Source of the DNA: Bin87 sp965203195 | GTDB taxonomy: Bacteria; Chloroflexota; Dehalococcoidia; Lucifugimonadales; UBA3495 | Reading direction: 5' to 3' | Assembly (NCBI GenBank): GCA_965203195.1 | Contig: OZ241860.1 | Location: forward strand, 3,658,001 to 3,722,000 | DNA length: 64,000 nucleotides | Shown: piece by piece, positions 17,400-26,458 of the stretch | Numbering within the stretch: the stretch's first letter is position 1 | How the letters are laid out: each line of letters opens with the position of its first letter | The notes under the pieces: generated by a model | What the model was told of the DNA's origin: nothing | The model's database searches: none | Seen by the model: only the letters and a program-made list of their open reading frames with translations | Made by a program: the position numbers and the translations under genes

Positions 17400-17455
17400 G
17401 GCTACTGCCGGGCGGCTACTGCCGGGTGGCTATTGCCGGGCGGGGTTTGCCGGGC
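17400..17455 (+). repeat. 14-bp tandem repeat, four units
   Basis: Four head-to-tail units of GGCTACTGCCGGGC with 1-3 substitutions in the later units, in the gap between convergent genes. Polymerase slippage is the simplest origin. Confidence 0.8.
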
Positions 17456-17483
17456 AGGGCTTCCGGCGCGGGGCGCCGGCCGG

Positions 17484-17885
17484 TCAGGTGATGCGCTGGC
17501 TGACGAAGTCCACTACGATGCCGGCCAGTGCGATGGCGCGGTCGGCGTCCACTTCGTCAAAAGCCTCGGCGGGGATGCCGCCGGGGAGGTGGGCCGGGTA
17601 GCGGGTGACTTCGTAGTACTTGTCCAGCTGGCGGGCGTCGGCCTTGATGGTGTCGAAGTACATCTCAAAGATTTTGGCGTCCTCGCAGAGGTCAAGGAGG
17701 GAATTGCCCCACACGTCCTCGGCGCCGCGGCGATAGAGATAGGCTTTGACGGCTTTTTCGGCGGCCTGCTGGCTGAGGAAGCAGGCGATGTTGTGGCGTT
17801 GGCCCTGGCGGTTGAAGGCGGCGTCTTCGAGGTCGCGCTGGGCCTGGCGGAACCAGCGGGCGCCTTCGGCGGCGAAATCAGGCAT
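17484..17885 (-). CDS. HEPN domain protein
   Basis: 133 residues. An N-terminal helix with ARWFRQAQRDLEDAAF is followed by IACFLSQQAAEKAVKAYLYRRG, the WxxxAxxDLxxA...QAAEKxxKA signature of the HEPN family (often RNase toxins of MNT/HEPN pairs). A later RYPAHLPGG segment corresponds to the RYPD-type loop of the family. ATG 17885 overlaps the stop of the upstream MNT gene, the classical MNT-HEPN arrangement. It forms the tail of the lut-methyltransferase run. Confidence 0.88.
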   Translation of the reverse strand: MPDFAAEGARWFRQAQRDLEDAAFNRQGQRHNIACFLSQQAAEKAVKAYLYRRGAEDVWGNSLLDLCEDAKIFEMYFDTIKADARQLDKYYEVTRYPAHLPGGIPAEAFDEVDADRAIALAGIVVDFVSQRIT

Positions 17886-18219
17886 CAAAAACCACCCTTC
17901 CCTGTTTGACGGCCTGGTTGAGGGCCGGCAGGGCGCTGTGCAGTTCCTCGAACTCCGCCGGGGTGTACACCTGTACGGTCATTCCCACCTGGGAGGCGAG
18001 GTGGTAGGAGAAAAAATCGGCGCGGCGGGCAAAAGGCCGGTCGGTGTCGTGGACGAAAACGAAGTCCATAGTGCTGGCCGGGGAGATGTCGCCGGTGACC
18101 AGATCCCCGGTGAGGATGGCCTTTTCAATGCCCAGGGTGGGGAAGACGTCCATCAGTTCGGCCAGCTGCTGTTCCAGCATTTGGCGGCGGAAGGGGATGA
18201 ATCCGACTCGCATTGGCAT
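17878..18219 (-). CDS. MNT-type nucleotidyltransferase-like protein, catalytically degenerate
   Basis: 113 residues. The position of the nucleotidyltransferase motif GSxxxGxxxxxSDxD is occupied by TGDLVTGDISPASTMDFVF: the GS has become GD and the first catalytic Asp is Thr, with only the second Asp retained. MNT partners of HEPN toxins usually AMPylate the toxin; this one is predicted to have lost that activity unless other residues substitute. It starts 8 bases after lutC and overlaps the HEPN gene. ATG 18219 and ATG 18213 are both possible; an AGGAG lies about 10 bases before the first. Confidence 0.72.
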   Translation of the reverse strand: MPMRVGFIPFRRQMLEQQLAELMDVFPTLGIEKAILTGDLVTGDISPASTMDFVFVHDTDRPFARRADFFSYHLASQVGMTVQVYTPAEFEELHSALPALNQAVKQGRVVFDA

Positions 18220-18227
18220 AGGGTTGG

Positions 18228-18995
18228 TTACTCCTGTTCCAGCAGGACGAGGTGGGCCTGGCGGGGGCCGTGGACGCCCACGACGATGGTCTGCTCGATG
18301 TCGGCGGTGCGGCTGGGGCCGGTGATGAAGTTGAGGTAGCTGCCCATATCGCCGGCGTGGCGATGATATTCCAGGCGGCGGAGGGCGAAGAGGTCGTCCA
18401 GGCTGCCGAGGATGTCCTGGGGGCGCACGATGGCGATATGGGTGGGAGGCACTACGGAGACCAGGCGGCTCAAGCCCCGGCGGGGGAGGAGGATTACGGA
18501 GCCGGTTTCGGCGACGGCGTAATCGGCGCCGGTGATGCCCAGGTCGGATTCAGCCAGCCGGCGGCGGACGGCGGCGGGGGCGGCGTCATTATACACGGCC
18601 GGCCAGCAGATTACGCCGGCGTTGGCCAGGGCGGCGTCAAGGGGAAGGGCGTCGAAGACGGGCTGTTCGGCGCGGGCGGCGGAGGCGGCGCCCAGGCGGC
18701 GGGCCAGGGCGACGATGTAGTCCAGGGCATCCTCTACGCCGGGGCAGCGGGCCACCTGCCAGCCGCGGAGGGCGGCGGTGTCGGCTATCCGGTCGAGCAG
18801 GGCGGGCAGTTCGGCGGCGACGCGGGCGCGGAGGACAGCGGCGGCAGCTTCCAGGGCGGGCAGGTCGTCTTGCAGGGGCGGGTGGGCTACGGGGGGCGGG
18901 GCGTCATCCCGGCCCAGAGCATTGCGCACCATCGTTAGAAACTGGCCGGAGGGGACGCCGAGGTTGGCCGGGCCGGAGCGGGGGGATGTCGTCAT
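18228..18995 (-). CDS. lutC: LutC/LUD-domain lactate utilisation protein
   Basis: 255 residues of the LUD family. The C-terminal half carries the family block: SDLGITGADYAVAETGSVILLP, then LVSVVPPTHIAIVRPQDIL and MGSYLNFITGPSRTADIEQTIVVGVHGP. LutC works with LutA and LutB to oxidise L-lactate to pyruvate. It is separated from lutB by a DNA methyltransferase gene instead of following it directly. A TACAAT on the minus strand at 19053-19058 could give it a secondary promoter. Confidence 0.92.
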   Translation of the reverse strand: MTTSPRSGPANLGVPSGQFLTMVRNALGRDDAPPPVAHPPLQDDLPALEAAAAVLRARVAAELPALLDRIADTAALRGWQVARCPGVEDALDYIVALARRLGAASAARAEQPVFDALPLDAALANAGVICWPAVYNDAAPAAVRRRLAESDLGITGADYAVAETGSVILLPRRGLSRLVSVVPPTHIAIVRPQDILGSLDDLFALRRLEYHRHAGDMGSYLNFITGPSRTADIEQTIVVGVHGPRQAHLVLLEQE

Positions 18996-19215
18996 ATCAT
19001 CATTCCAGTGGGAGCTGCGGGCCGCTCAACATTGCCAGGACCCGGTTTTCCAATTGTACCCGCTGGGGATTGGCGAAAAGCCCGGCGGCGCTCCGGGTGG
19101 TTGTGGCACTGCGGTGGCGGCATAAAGTGGGTGTACACCGAAAGCCCGTATTTCCCGGCGGGCCGGGCTGCCGGGGTGGAAAGGACGGGTTGTAGAGCGA
19201 TGCCGGCGCATTGTT

Positions 19216-20221
19216 TCAAGCGGTTCGCCGGCTGGCGAAGCGGCGGCCCGGGGAAGGGCGCATCCGGGCGTATTCGGTGACGACGTCGTTCATACGGAAG
19301 CCCGGCACGCTGGTGCCGTTGCTGACGGCCAGGGCGCCGAAGTCGATGGACATTGCCCGGGCCAGGGCATCGGGGGCGACGGCTTTGATGGTGATCCACT
19401 GCTTGTTGCGTTCACATTTGCTTTCGTGGGTTTCCCGGCGGGCGTAGTCCTGCCAGCCCTGGCAGGGGACGGCGAAGTCGAAGTCGTGGGCAAAGACCTT
19501 TTCGGCGGCGGGGGTGTTGTTGTACTGGCGCATCACAAAGTCGGGGTGGCGGTGGGGTTCCCGGCAAGTGCGCCGCAGATCGGGGTAAGGGGTGTGGCGG
19601 CTCCAGATCTGGAATACGGTGTTCAGTCGCTGGGTCTTGCCACCGGGCAGACGGTAGTCGTTCCAGTCCAGATTGTGGCTGATCTGGAGGGACAGGTCGG
19701 GGGCGATTTGCTTGTGCAGGCCGTATTTGCGGAAGCAGGCGGGGAGGATGAATGCCACCGTGTCGGCCTGGCGGGCGGCGTGATTGATGAAGGCTACCGC
19801 CATATGGCCGCGTTTGCCGAAGGGGGGGTTGCCGATGACGACCAGATTTTTGCGGCGGCGGCGGCCGCGGTAGGCCCATTCCAGAAAGTTCGCCGGCCGG
19901 ATTTGAGGGGAAAGGGGGGCAATGTCCATAGCGATGGTGGCGTGGCCCCGGGGCAAGGCGGCCAGGAAAGCGCCGTCGCCGGCGGAGGGTTCAATGTATC
20001 CGGGCCGCTGGATGCCGGCGGCGGCGATAAACCGCTGCGCCAGGGCGACGCATTCCAGGGCGGCGCCGGCGCCGGTGTAGAACTGGTCCAGGGCGTTGCC
20101 GTTGCCGCTGCTGCTGCTGCCGACGCCACTGACGCCGTTGCGGTTGCCGCCGATGGCGCCGCAGTGGGGCGGGCGGGCGCCGGGATTGCTACTCCCGGCC
20201 CGGGCGGAAGCCGGGCCGGGG

Positions 20222-20250
<29 letters not shown>
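19216..20250 (-). CDS. DNA adenine methyltransferase-like protein
   Basis: 344 residues from a GTG at 20250 that overlaps the end of lutB by 29 bases. SAM-binding motif EPSAGDGAF is at residues 87-95 and the catalytic NPPF at 141-144, the order expected for gamma/alpha-type N6-adenine methylases. DQFYTG just before motif I is also seen in phage and plasmid methylases. The first 50 residues are Ser/Gly/Asn-rich and may be untranslated or a linker, so the true start is uncertain. Its position inside lutABC suggests insertion of a mobile or phage-derived gene. No restriction partner is present. Confidence 0.82.
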
Positions 20251-21667
<1,417 letters not shown>

Positions 21668-21681
21668 AGTTCAGCCATAGG

Positions 21682-22473
21682 TTAGCCGGCGGCCTGGTCC
21701 AGGAGCTGGGCGATGTGCTGCACGCGGACGGGGCGCTGCTGGCGGGTGATGCCGCCGGCGAGGTGCATCAGGCAGCCCATATCGCAGGCGGTCAGGGTGT
21801 CGGCGCCGCTGCGCCGGATGGCGTCGATTTTGTCGGCCAGCATTGCCTCGGATATGTGGGGGTACTTGACGGCGAAAGCGCCGCCGAAGCCGCAGCATTG
21901 TTCGGCGTCGGGCAATTCGGTCAGGGGGATGCCGGCGGCGTCCAGCAGGCGGCGGGGGGCGTCGACAACGCCCATTTCGCGGAGGAGGTGGCAGGAGGGG
22001 TGGTAGGCTATGGATGCGGCGGGGCTGTGGGCGGATGCGGCGGCGGATGCCGCAGCGGCGCTGTCGCTGTCGCTGGCGCCGGCTATGTCGACCAGGAATT
22101 CGGTGAATTCATAGACGCGGCGGCTTAATGCGGCGGCGCGGGCCAGCATAGGCGGGTCGTGGGCGAAGAGGTCGAGGTAGAAGACGCGCAGCATAGCGCC
22201 GCAGGAGCCGGAGGGGACGACGACATAGTCGGAGTGGTCGGGGTTGTGGTCGTCGAAGGCGTCCAGGACGCGGGCGGCGAGGCGGCGGGCCTGGGCGGCG
22301 AAGCCGGCGTTGTAGAGGGGCTGGCCGCAGCAGGTTTGGCCGGGGGGGAAGTTTAGGCGGACGCCGTGGCGCCGTAGGGTGCGCACCACGCTGACGCCCA
22401 CTTCGGGGTACAGGTGGTCGATGATGCAGGTGATGAAGAGGGAGGCGCGGAGGGGCGCAGTGGGCTGGTTCAA
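21682..22473 (-). CDS. lutA: LutA-type Fe-S oxidoreductase subunit
   Basis: 263 residues with two CCG domains: FPPGQTCCGQPLYNAG in the first half and DAEQCCGFGGAF in the second, plus ITCIID and SGSCGAML. CCG domains bind non-cubane Fe-S clusters as in heterodisulfide reductase and glycolate oxidase GlcF. An Ala/Ser/Asp-rich insertion at about residues 152-170 is low complexity. The start is a TTG at 22473 preceded by CGGAG. The IS1 remnant begins 76 bases upstream and may have displaced the original promoter. Confidence 0.93.
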   Translation of the reverse strand: MNQPTAPLRASLFITCIIDHLYPEVGVSVVRTLRRHGVRLNFPPGQTCCGQPLYNAGFAAQARRLAARVLDAFDDHNPDHSDYVVVPSGSCGAMLRVFYLDLFAHDPPMLARAAALSRRVYEFTEFLVDIAGASDSDSAAAASAAASAHSPAASIAYHPSCHLLREMGVVDAPRRLLDAAGIPLTELPDAEQCCGFGGAFAVKYPHISEAMLADKIDAIRRSGADTLTACDMGCLMHLAGGITRQQRPVRVQHIAQLLDQAAG

Positions 22474-22548
22474 AAGATGCTCCGGCGGGGAAAGACCGAG
22501 GGCAAGGTTAGCAGAGGGGCGGGGTTAGGGCAAGCGGGCGCGGGAGTA

Positions 22549-23385
22549 GGTATTTTCAGCACGAGCTGGCATTGGATTTTTGGCCCCGTCGCGGACGCAA
22601 ACACAGCAACGCCAGCGAACCGCGCAGCGCCCATACCGGCTTCGTATAGCCCGTAGTCGCGCGCGCCAATCGCTTCAATCTCCCGCGATCACCCCCCCAA
22701 TTCAACCCCTTATTCCGGTTCGCCAGCTTCCTTTGACCACTATACTATGTGCCGCTCCGCAGCCAGCCAGCTCCCGTACGCCCGGTAGTCACCGCTGTAG
22801 TACCGTTCCGCTTCCGGCAGCCGCTCGCACCACCGCAGAAATGTCTCCCCGCTGCGGTTGCCAACCTCAAAGTCCACGCGCCGCCGGCCATCAGGCAATT
22901 CAATCACCGCCGTCCAGATCCACACTTCCTGCCGCTTCTTGCCGCGCCGCGCCCGCTGGTAAGTCCACATCCCGTCAAAAGATATGGCTGGCACAATGCC
23001 CACCGCCGGCGCTGCATGGTCACCCAAGCCCAAATCCCCAGCACCCACCAGACTTTTTTGACCCACTCGTACACGGCACCCAGATTGACCGCCAAAACCC
23101 GGCTGATGGCGGCTACGGCCATGCCTTCGCCTACATATCAATGGCCTGTTCTTTGACCTGTTTCCGAGTAGTATTGGCGGTTGCCGTCGGGAGTGAAGCT
23201 GTAGTGGCAGAGGCGGCAGCGGTAGGTCTGTTTGCCCCGGGAGCGTCCGTCTTTGGGCAGCCGGTTGGAGCCGCAGTGGGGGCGCTGGATGTCATCGAGA
23301 CAGGGGCGGGCGGCGGCCATGGGATCACCTCCAGCAATGGCAAAATCCAGCCCCAATTATATCACCATCACGTGCTGAAAATGCC
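22549..23385 (-). mobile_element. IS1-family element, degenerate copy
   Basis: 837 bases bounded by imperfect inverted repeats beginning GGTATTTTCAGCAC and ending GTGCTGAAAATGCC, flanked by a perfect 8-bp duplication CGGGAGTA (22541-22548 and 23386-23393). It is homologous across its length to the intact IS1-family copy at 49335-50167. Confidence 0.88.
22740..23356 (-). pseudogene. IS1-family transposase pseudogene
   Basis: Pieces of InsA and InsB lie in different frames. The zinc-finger region has lost its first Cys (RPHCGS instead of CPHCGS), and GNRQYYSE is followed by a frameshift. The A-tract that acts as the slippage site has six A instead of the eight of the intact copy, fusing EWVKK to the InsB frame, but a further frameshift follows at RRRWAL. 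The catalytic DxMWTY block remains as FDGMWTYQRARRG; the C-terminal NRNEGLHS block is lost behind a stop. Confidence 0.85.
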
Positions 23386-23648
23386 CGGGAGTATGATGGG
23401 CGCCGCTTGGGGGGTGGGGTGGGCGGATTTGACATTCCGGGCGCGGGATAGGCCGGGTTATGGGGATGGCGGGCCGGCGTCGGGTTGGCGTCTCGGATAT
23501 TTTCGGATATTTGGGGAGGGCGGCGGCGGTTGGCGGTGGAGGCGCGGGCGGCGGCGGGCGGGAACCCGTTTTGCCGGTCGGATGGTATGATAGCCAGGAA
23601 CAGCGCAAGCGCGGCAGGGCGCAAGGCTGGCAGGAGAGGTGTTTTGCG

Positions 23649-24365
23649 ATGGCTGAAGAACTGGGACGGATTACGCGGCCGGCGACGGGGAATTATCAGG
23701 GGAAGCGGAAGCTGCTGCTGACGCCGCTGATAGAGACGCCGCTGGCGCCGGCGGAGCTGCCGGCGGAAGGGGCGGAAATCGTGGGGCGCTACTGGGAGCA
23801 GGTGGCGGTTCAGGTGCGGGCGGTGCAGAACGCGCTGGGCAGCGTGGCGCGTGTCTATCACGAGAATGTGCCGGAAGGCGGGGCAGAGGGCATCAGGTAT
23901 CTGGAGGCCAGCGGGCAGGGGAGCCTGGGGCTGGTGCGGGAGCTGACGGAGGCCGGGGCAACGCTGGAGGCTACGGAAGCGATGGAAATTATGGCGGAGA
24001 TGCTGGACTGGCAGCGGTGTCTGATGCAGCCGCTAATCAGCCCGGCAGTGGCAAGCCGGTTGCAGGAATGGTTCGCCGAGGCCAACCGGCGGCGGTACGA
24101 GTTTATCGCCAGCGCCATTGACGCGGGCATCGGGGATGACGAGACCGGGCTGCTGGTGGTGAACGAGCGGCATCAGGTACAATTCGCCGGGGATATTGAG
24201 GTGATTTATGTGGCGCCGCCGGCGCTGGATGAGTTCCGGCGGTGGGTTCAGAATTGGGCGGAAAGCTGGCGGCGGCAGATGGCGGCGCCGGGGGACGAGA
24301 CGGGGGAGGGCGACGAGGCCGGGGGTTCCGGGGATGGGGCCGGCGGGAAGGGCAGCGCCGGATAG
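23649..24365 (+). CDS. hypothetical protein
   Basis: 238 residues, not recognised. Mostly helical and acidic, with no membrane segment or signal peptide. A middle section (about 45-170) reads as long amphipathic helices (IVGRYWEQVAVQVRAVQNALG; MAEMLDWQRCLMQPLI), followed by a short beta region (GLLVVNERHQVQFAGDIEVIYV) and a Trp-rich helix; the last 25 residues are Gly/Asp/Glu-rich and probably disordered. ATG 23649 follows a GGAGAGG SD, and TGGTATGAT at 23583-23591 resembles an extended -10. It stands alone between an IS1 remnant and tRNA-Sec. Confidence 0.65.
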   Translation: MAEELGRITRPATGNYQGKRKLLLTPLIETPLAPAELPAEGAEIVGRYWEQVAVQVRAVQNALGSVARVYHENVPEGGAEGIRYLEASGQGSLGLVRELTEAGATLEATEAMEIMAEMLDWQRCLMQPLISPAVASRLQEWFAEANRRRYEFIASAIDAGIGDDETGLLVVNERHQVQFAGDIEVIYVAPPALDEFRRWVQNWAESWRRQMAAPGDETGEGDEAGGSGDGAGGKGSAG

Positions 24366-24425
24366 GGTCCGATGGCGTCGCCGCGGGCGGCGGTTTCCGG
24401 CGGCTATGCCGGGTGATAGTGGCAA

Positions 24426-24600
24426 GGCCGGGCGATGGCGGCGCAAAGGCAAGCATTGCAGCGGATGCGGGCGGCGTGTCCGTATCGGCGGCGGCGAAGG
24501 CCGGGCGATGGCGGGGCAAAGGCAAGCATCGCAGCGGATGCGGATGGCGTGTCCGTATCGGCGGCGGCAAAGGCCGGGCGATGGCGGCGCAAAGGCAAGC
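24426..24600. repeat. 73-bp tandem repeat, about 2.4 units
   Basis: Units start with GGCCGGGCGATGGCGG at 24426, 24499 and 24572; the third is cut off after about 29 bases. Units differ at only a few positions. No spacers, so not a CRISPR array. It sits just beyond the 3' side of tRNA-Sec. Confidence 0.9.
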
Positions 24601-24623
24601 CCCGACGCCAACGGCGTCGGGGC
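24599..24623 (-). terminator. perfect 11-bp hairpin downstream of tRNA-Sec
   Basis: GCCCCGACGCC and GGCGTCGGGGC pair perfectly around a 3-base loop. It lies 32 bases after the tRNA-Sec 3' end on the minus strand and could end the trxA-tRNA-Sec transcript, though no T-tract follows. Confidence 0.5.
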
Positions 24624-24654
24624 GGGCATTCAGTGGGCATCGTCAAGGGATGCC

Positions 24655-24751
24655 TGGCGGGAGTGCGAGGGAGTCGAACCCACCTACCCCGCTCGTCACG
24701 AGGCATAACGGATTTGAAGTCCGCAAGAGCCACCGGGCCCCATCCACTCCC
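24655..24751 (-). tRNA. selC: tRNA-Sec (anticodon TCA)
   Basis: 97 bases including an encoded CCA. The anticodon arm reads CGGACTTCAAATCCG with loop CTTCAAA, anticodon TCA, nearly the same as E. coli tRNA-Sec. The D-stem can form six pairs, the variable arm is long (CTCG-TGA-CGAG core) and the T-loop is TTCGACT, all selenocysteine-tRNA features. The first seven acceptor pairs are perfect; the eighth position is G-G and the T-stem has one T-T mismatch, so the 13-bp acceptor/T helix is imperfect. It decodes UGA as selenocysteine with SelB. selA/selB/selD are not in this window. It starts 20 bases after the trxA stop. Confidence 0.92.
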
Positions 24752-24771
24752 GCAGAGGGGACGCGCCGGGG

Positions 24772-25101
24772 TTAGGCGGCGAGGACGGCTTCGATTTTGC
24801 GCTTGAGGGCGGGTTTGGGCTGGGCGCCGACGACCTCGTCAAAGCGTTGGCCGTTTTTGAAGAAGATGAGGGCCGGGATGCTGCGGATGCCGTAGCGGGC
24901 GGCGATGTCGGGGTCGCTGTCGACGTCCAGCTTGGCTACGTTGAGCTTGCCTTCGTATTCCAGGGCGAGGTCGTGTACGGCCGGGGCGATCATTTTGCAG
25001 GGGCCGCACCATTCGGCCCAGAAGTCCACCATTACGGGGAGTTCCGAGTCCATTACGATGTTTTGCCAGGTTTCGCCGTTGACGTCCATGGGTTCGGGCA
25101 T
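24772..25101 (-). CDS. trxA: thioredoxin
   Basis: 109 residues, standard length. Active site WCGPC has its cysteines at 32 and 35; the buried Asp (DFWAEW) and the cis-Pro loop (IRSIPALIFF) are present. It is a general cytosolic disulfide reductase. ATG 25101 is preceded by GGAGGA. A -35/-10 pair lies about 108 bases upstream. The tRNA-Sec gene follows within 20 bases in the same direction, so the two may share a transcript. Confidence 0.97.
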   Translation of the reverse strand: MPEPMDVNGETWQNIVMDSELPVMVDFWAEWCGPCKMIAPAVHDLALEYEGKLNVAKLDVDSDPDIAARYGIRSIPALIFFKNGQRFDEVVGAQPKPALKRKIEAVLAA

Positions 25102-25208
25102 TTTGAGTCCTCCGGGGGGTGTTGGGGGCGGTGGTTCGCAACGGGGCGGCCAAGCGCGCCGGCCGCCAGAGGCGGGGCGGCGCAACGGCCGGCGTTGGAT
25201 GCTACCAT

Positions 25209-25235
25209 ATTATAACGCAAGCGCGGGCGGGTCAA
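25209..25235 (-). promoter_or_regulatory. promoter of trxA
   Basis: On the minus strand TTGACC (25235-25230) and TATAAT (25214-25209) are 15 bases apart. This would give a leader of about 100 bases before ATG 25101. Confidence 0.6.
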
Positions 25236-26278
25236 CCGGGTAGGGCGTGGGCAGCCGGTCATAGCGGGGCGCGTCGTGAAATCGCCCGCCAGTCCGGGGT
25301 GGGGCCGGAATCCGGGGCAAGCGCCTATGGCTGTGGAGCAGCCGGCGGGGAGGATGCCCGGGCGCCGGTTTTCGCCGGACTGACGGGGGTTATGCGATGC
25401 CGCCGTTGGCGACGGCACAATGCGCTTGGCGACGGGCCTTAATTCACTGGCACTCCTTGATTGGCGAGGATACTCCGGTTACCAGGGCGGTTCCGGCGGG
25501 CGGCGGGCGGGCAGTTGGGGGCAGGGAGGTTGTCATTGGAAGTCAGCTCCTTTCCGGGGGTGGGTGGTTGGCGATTGGTAAGTGGCAGTTGGCAAATTGA
25601 TGGCATCGGGGAAGGCTCGGGCGGGCCTTGGGGTTTCCAGGTTGTCGGCGCTACGGCCTGAGAGCGTAACGCGTGAGTTTCGTCCTAGTTTTCCGTGTCC
25701 CGGAGCGGCGGCTTTTGAGGGCTATCGTTTCCGGCACGGGGCGGTGGTGACACCCGCTGGCTGGCGCAGAACTACACGGGCCGTATGAGACACACAGCGA
25801 CGAAGCAGGACCAGCTGAAATTAGGTTCCGACAAGGGTTAGGCCGTTTCCTGGAGGCCCGTTTGGTGGTTAGCCCGAAAGGTTTCCCCGATGGTGGCACG
25901 ACGTCGATTTTGGATTGGATTGGGCATAGCTGGTGTCCGTTTTGGCGCCGGGCGCGCGTCCGCGTCGGGGCTGTGGCGGATGGCGGTCGGGGCAGCTGTC
26001 CCCTGGTCGCCGGGCGGGTTGCCGCATCCGTGTTTGAGGTTAGCAGTACTGATGTTCAAGGCGCAAGGGCGCGGATGTCATAAATGGCGGCGAGTTTTAA
26101 AATCCGGCGGGCGGATGCGGCGGCAAATGGCGGCGATGCCGATGCTGATGCCAATTGACGCCGGAATGGCGGGCGATTTGACGACACGCCCGGATAGGCA
26201 GACGGGGGACGGGGGCGTCCTGCCGGGCGATGTGTACGGGTTTGGGCTGCCGGCGAGGTTATGGGCGTGGCGTTGTGA
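25236..26278. other. about 1 kb gene-free region
   Basis: No ORF here has a family match, an SD or a plausible codon pattern on either strand. Contents I can name are one copy of a ~127-bp dispersed repeat (25932-26058) and G/T-rich stretches. I tested it by eye for RNase P, tmRNA and SRP RNA landmarks and found none. Confidence 0.5.
25932..26058 (+). repeat. dispersed ~127-bp repeat, copy 1
   Basis: Matches 32997-33129 in the same orientation, from GGTGTCCGTTTTGG to GATGTTCA, with scattered substitutions and small indels. Shared cores include GCGCGCGTCCGCGTC and CGGGTTGCCGCATCCGTGT. Both copies are in long intergenic regions. Possibly an IS remnant or a structured intergenic repeat. Confidence 0.8.
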
Positions 26279-26284
26279 TATAAT
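26276..26284 (+). promoter_or_regulatory. extended -10 promoter for rlmD-maf
   Basis: TGATATAAT is a perfect extended -10 (TGnTATAAT). The -35 is weak, as is usual for extended -10 promoters. Transcription would start about 168 bases before the fusion gene, leaving a long leader with GC-rich complementary segments. Confidence 0.55.
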
Positions 26285-26458
26285 CCGGCGGGCGCCTGCC
26301 GAAGGGCGTCCGGCCTGTCGGTATCGTCGGAGCTGCCGGCGGGGGTTATGATGATGTCCGCCGGGGACTGGTCGGTAGGGGGGTAGCAGCGGCGGTCGGG
26401 TTGAGGGCGCGGGCGGAACCGGGCGAGGCATTTTTACGGGGACGAGACGAGAAGGGAA

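Noticed and set aside
24426..24600. 73-bp repeats as a CRISPR array
   Set aside because: Units are contiguous without unique spacers and there are no cas genes.
25236..26278. Possible RNase P, tmRNA or SRP RNA in the gene-free region
   Set aside because: None of the conserved core sequences of these RNAs could be found on either strand.
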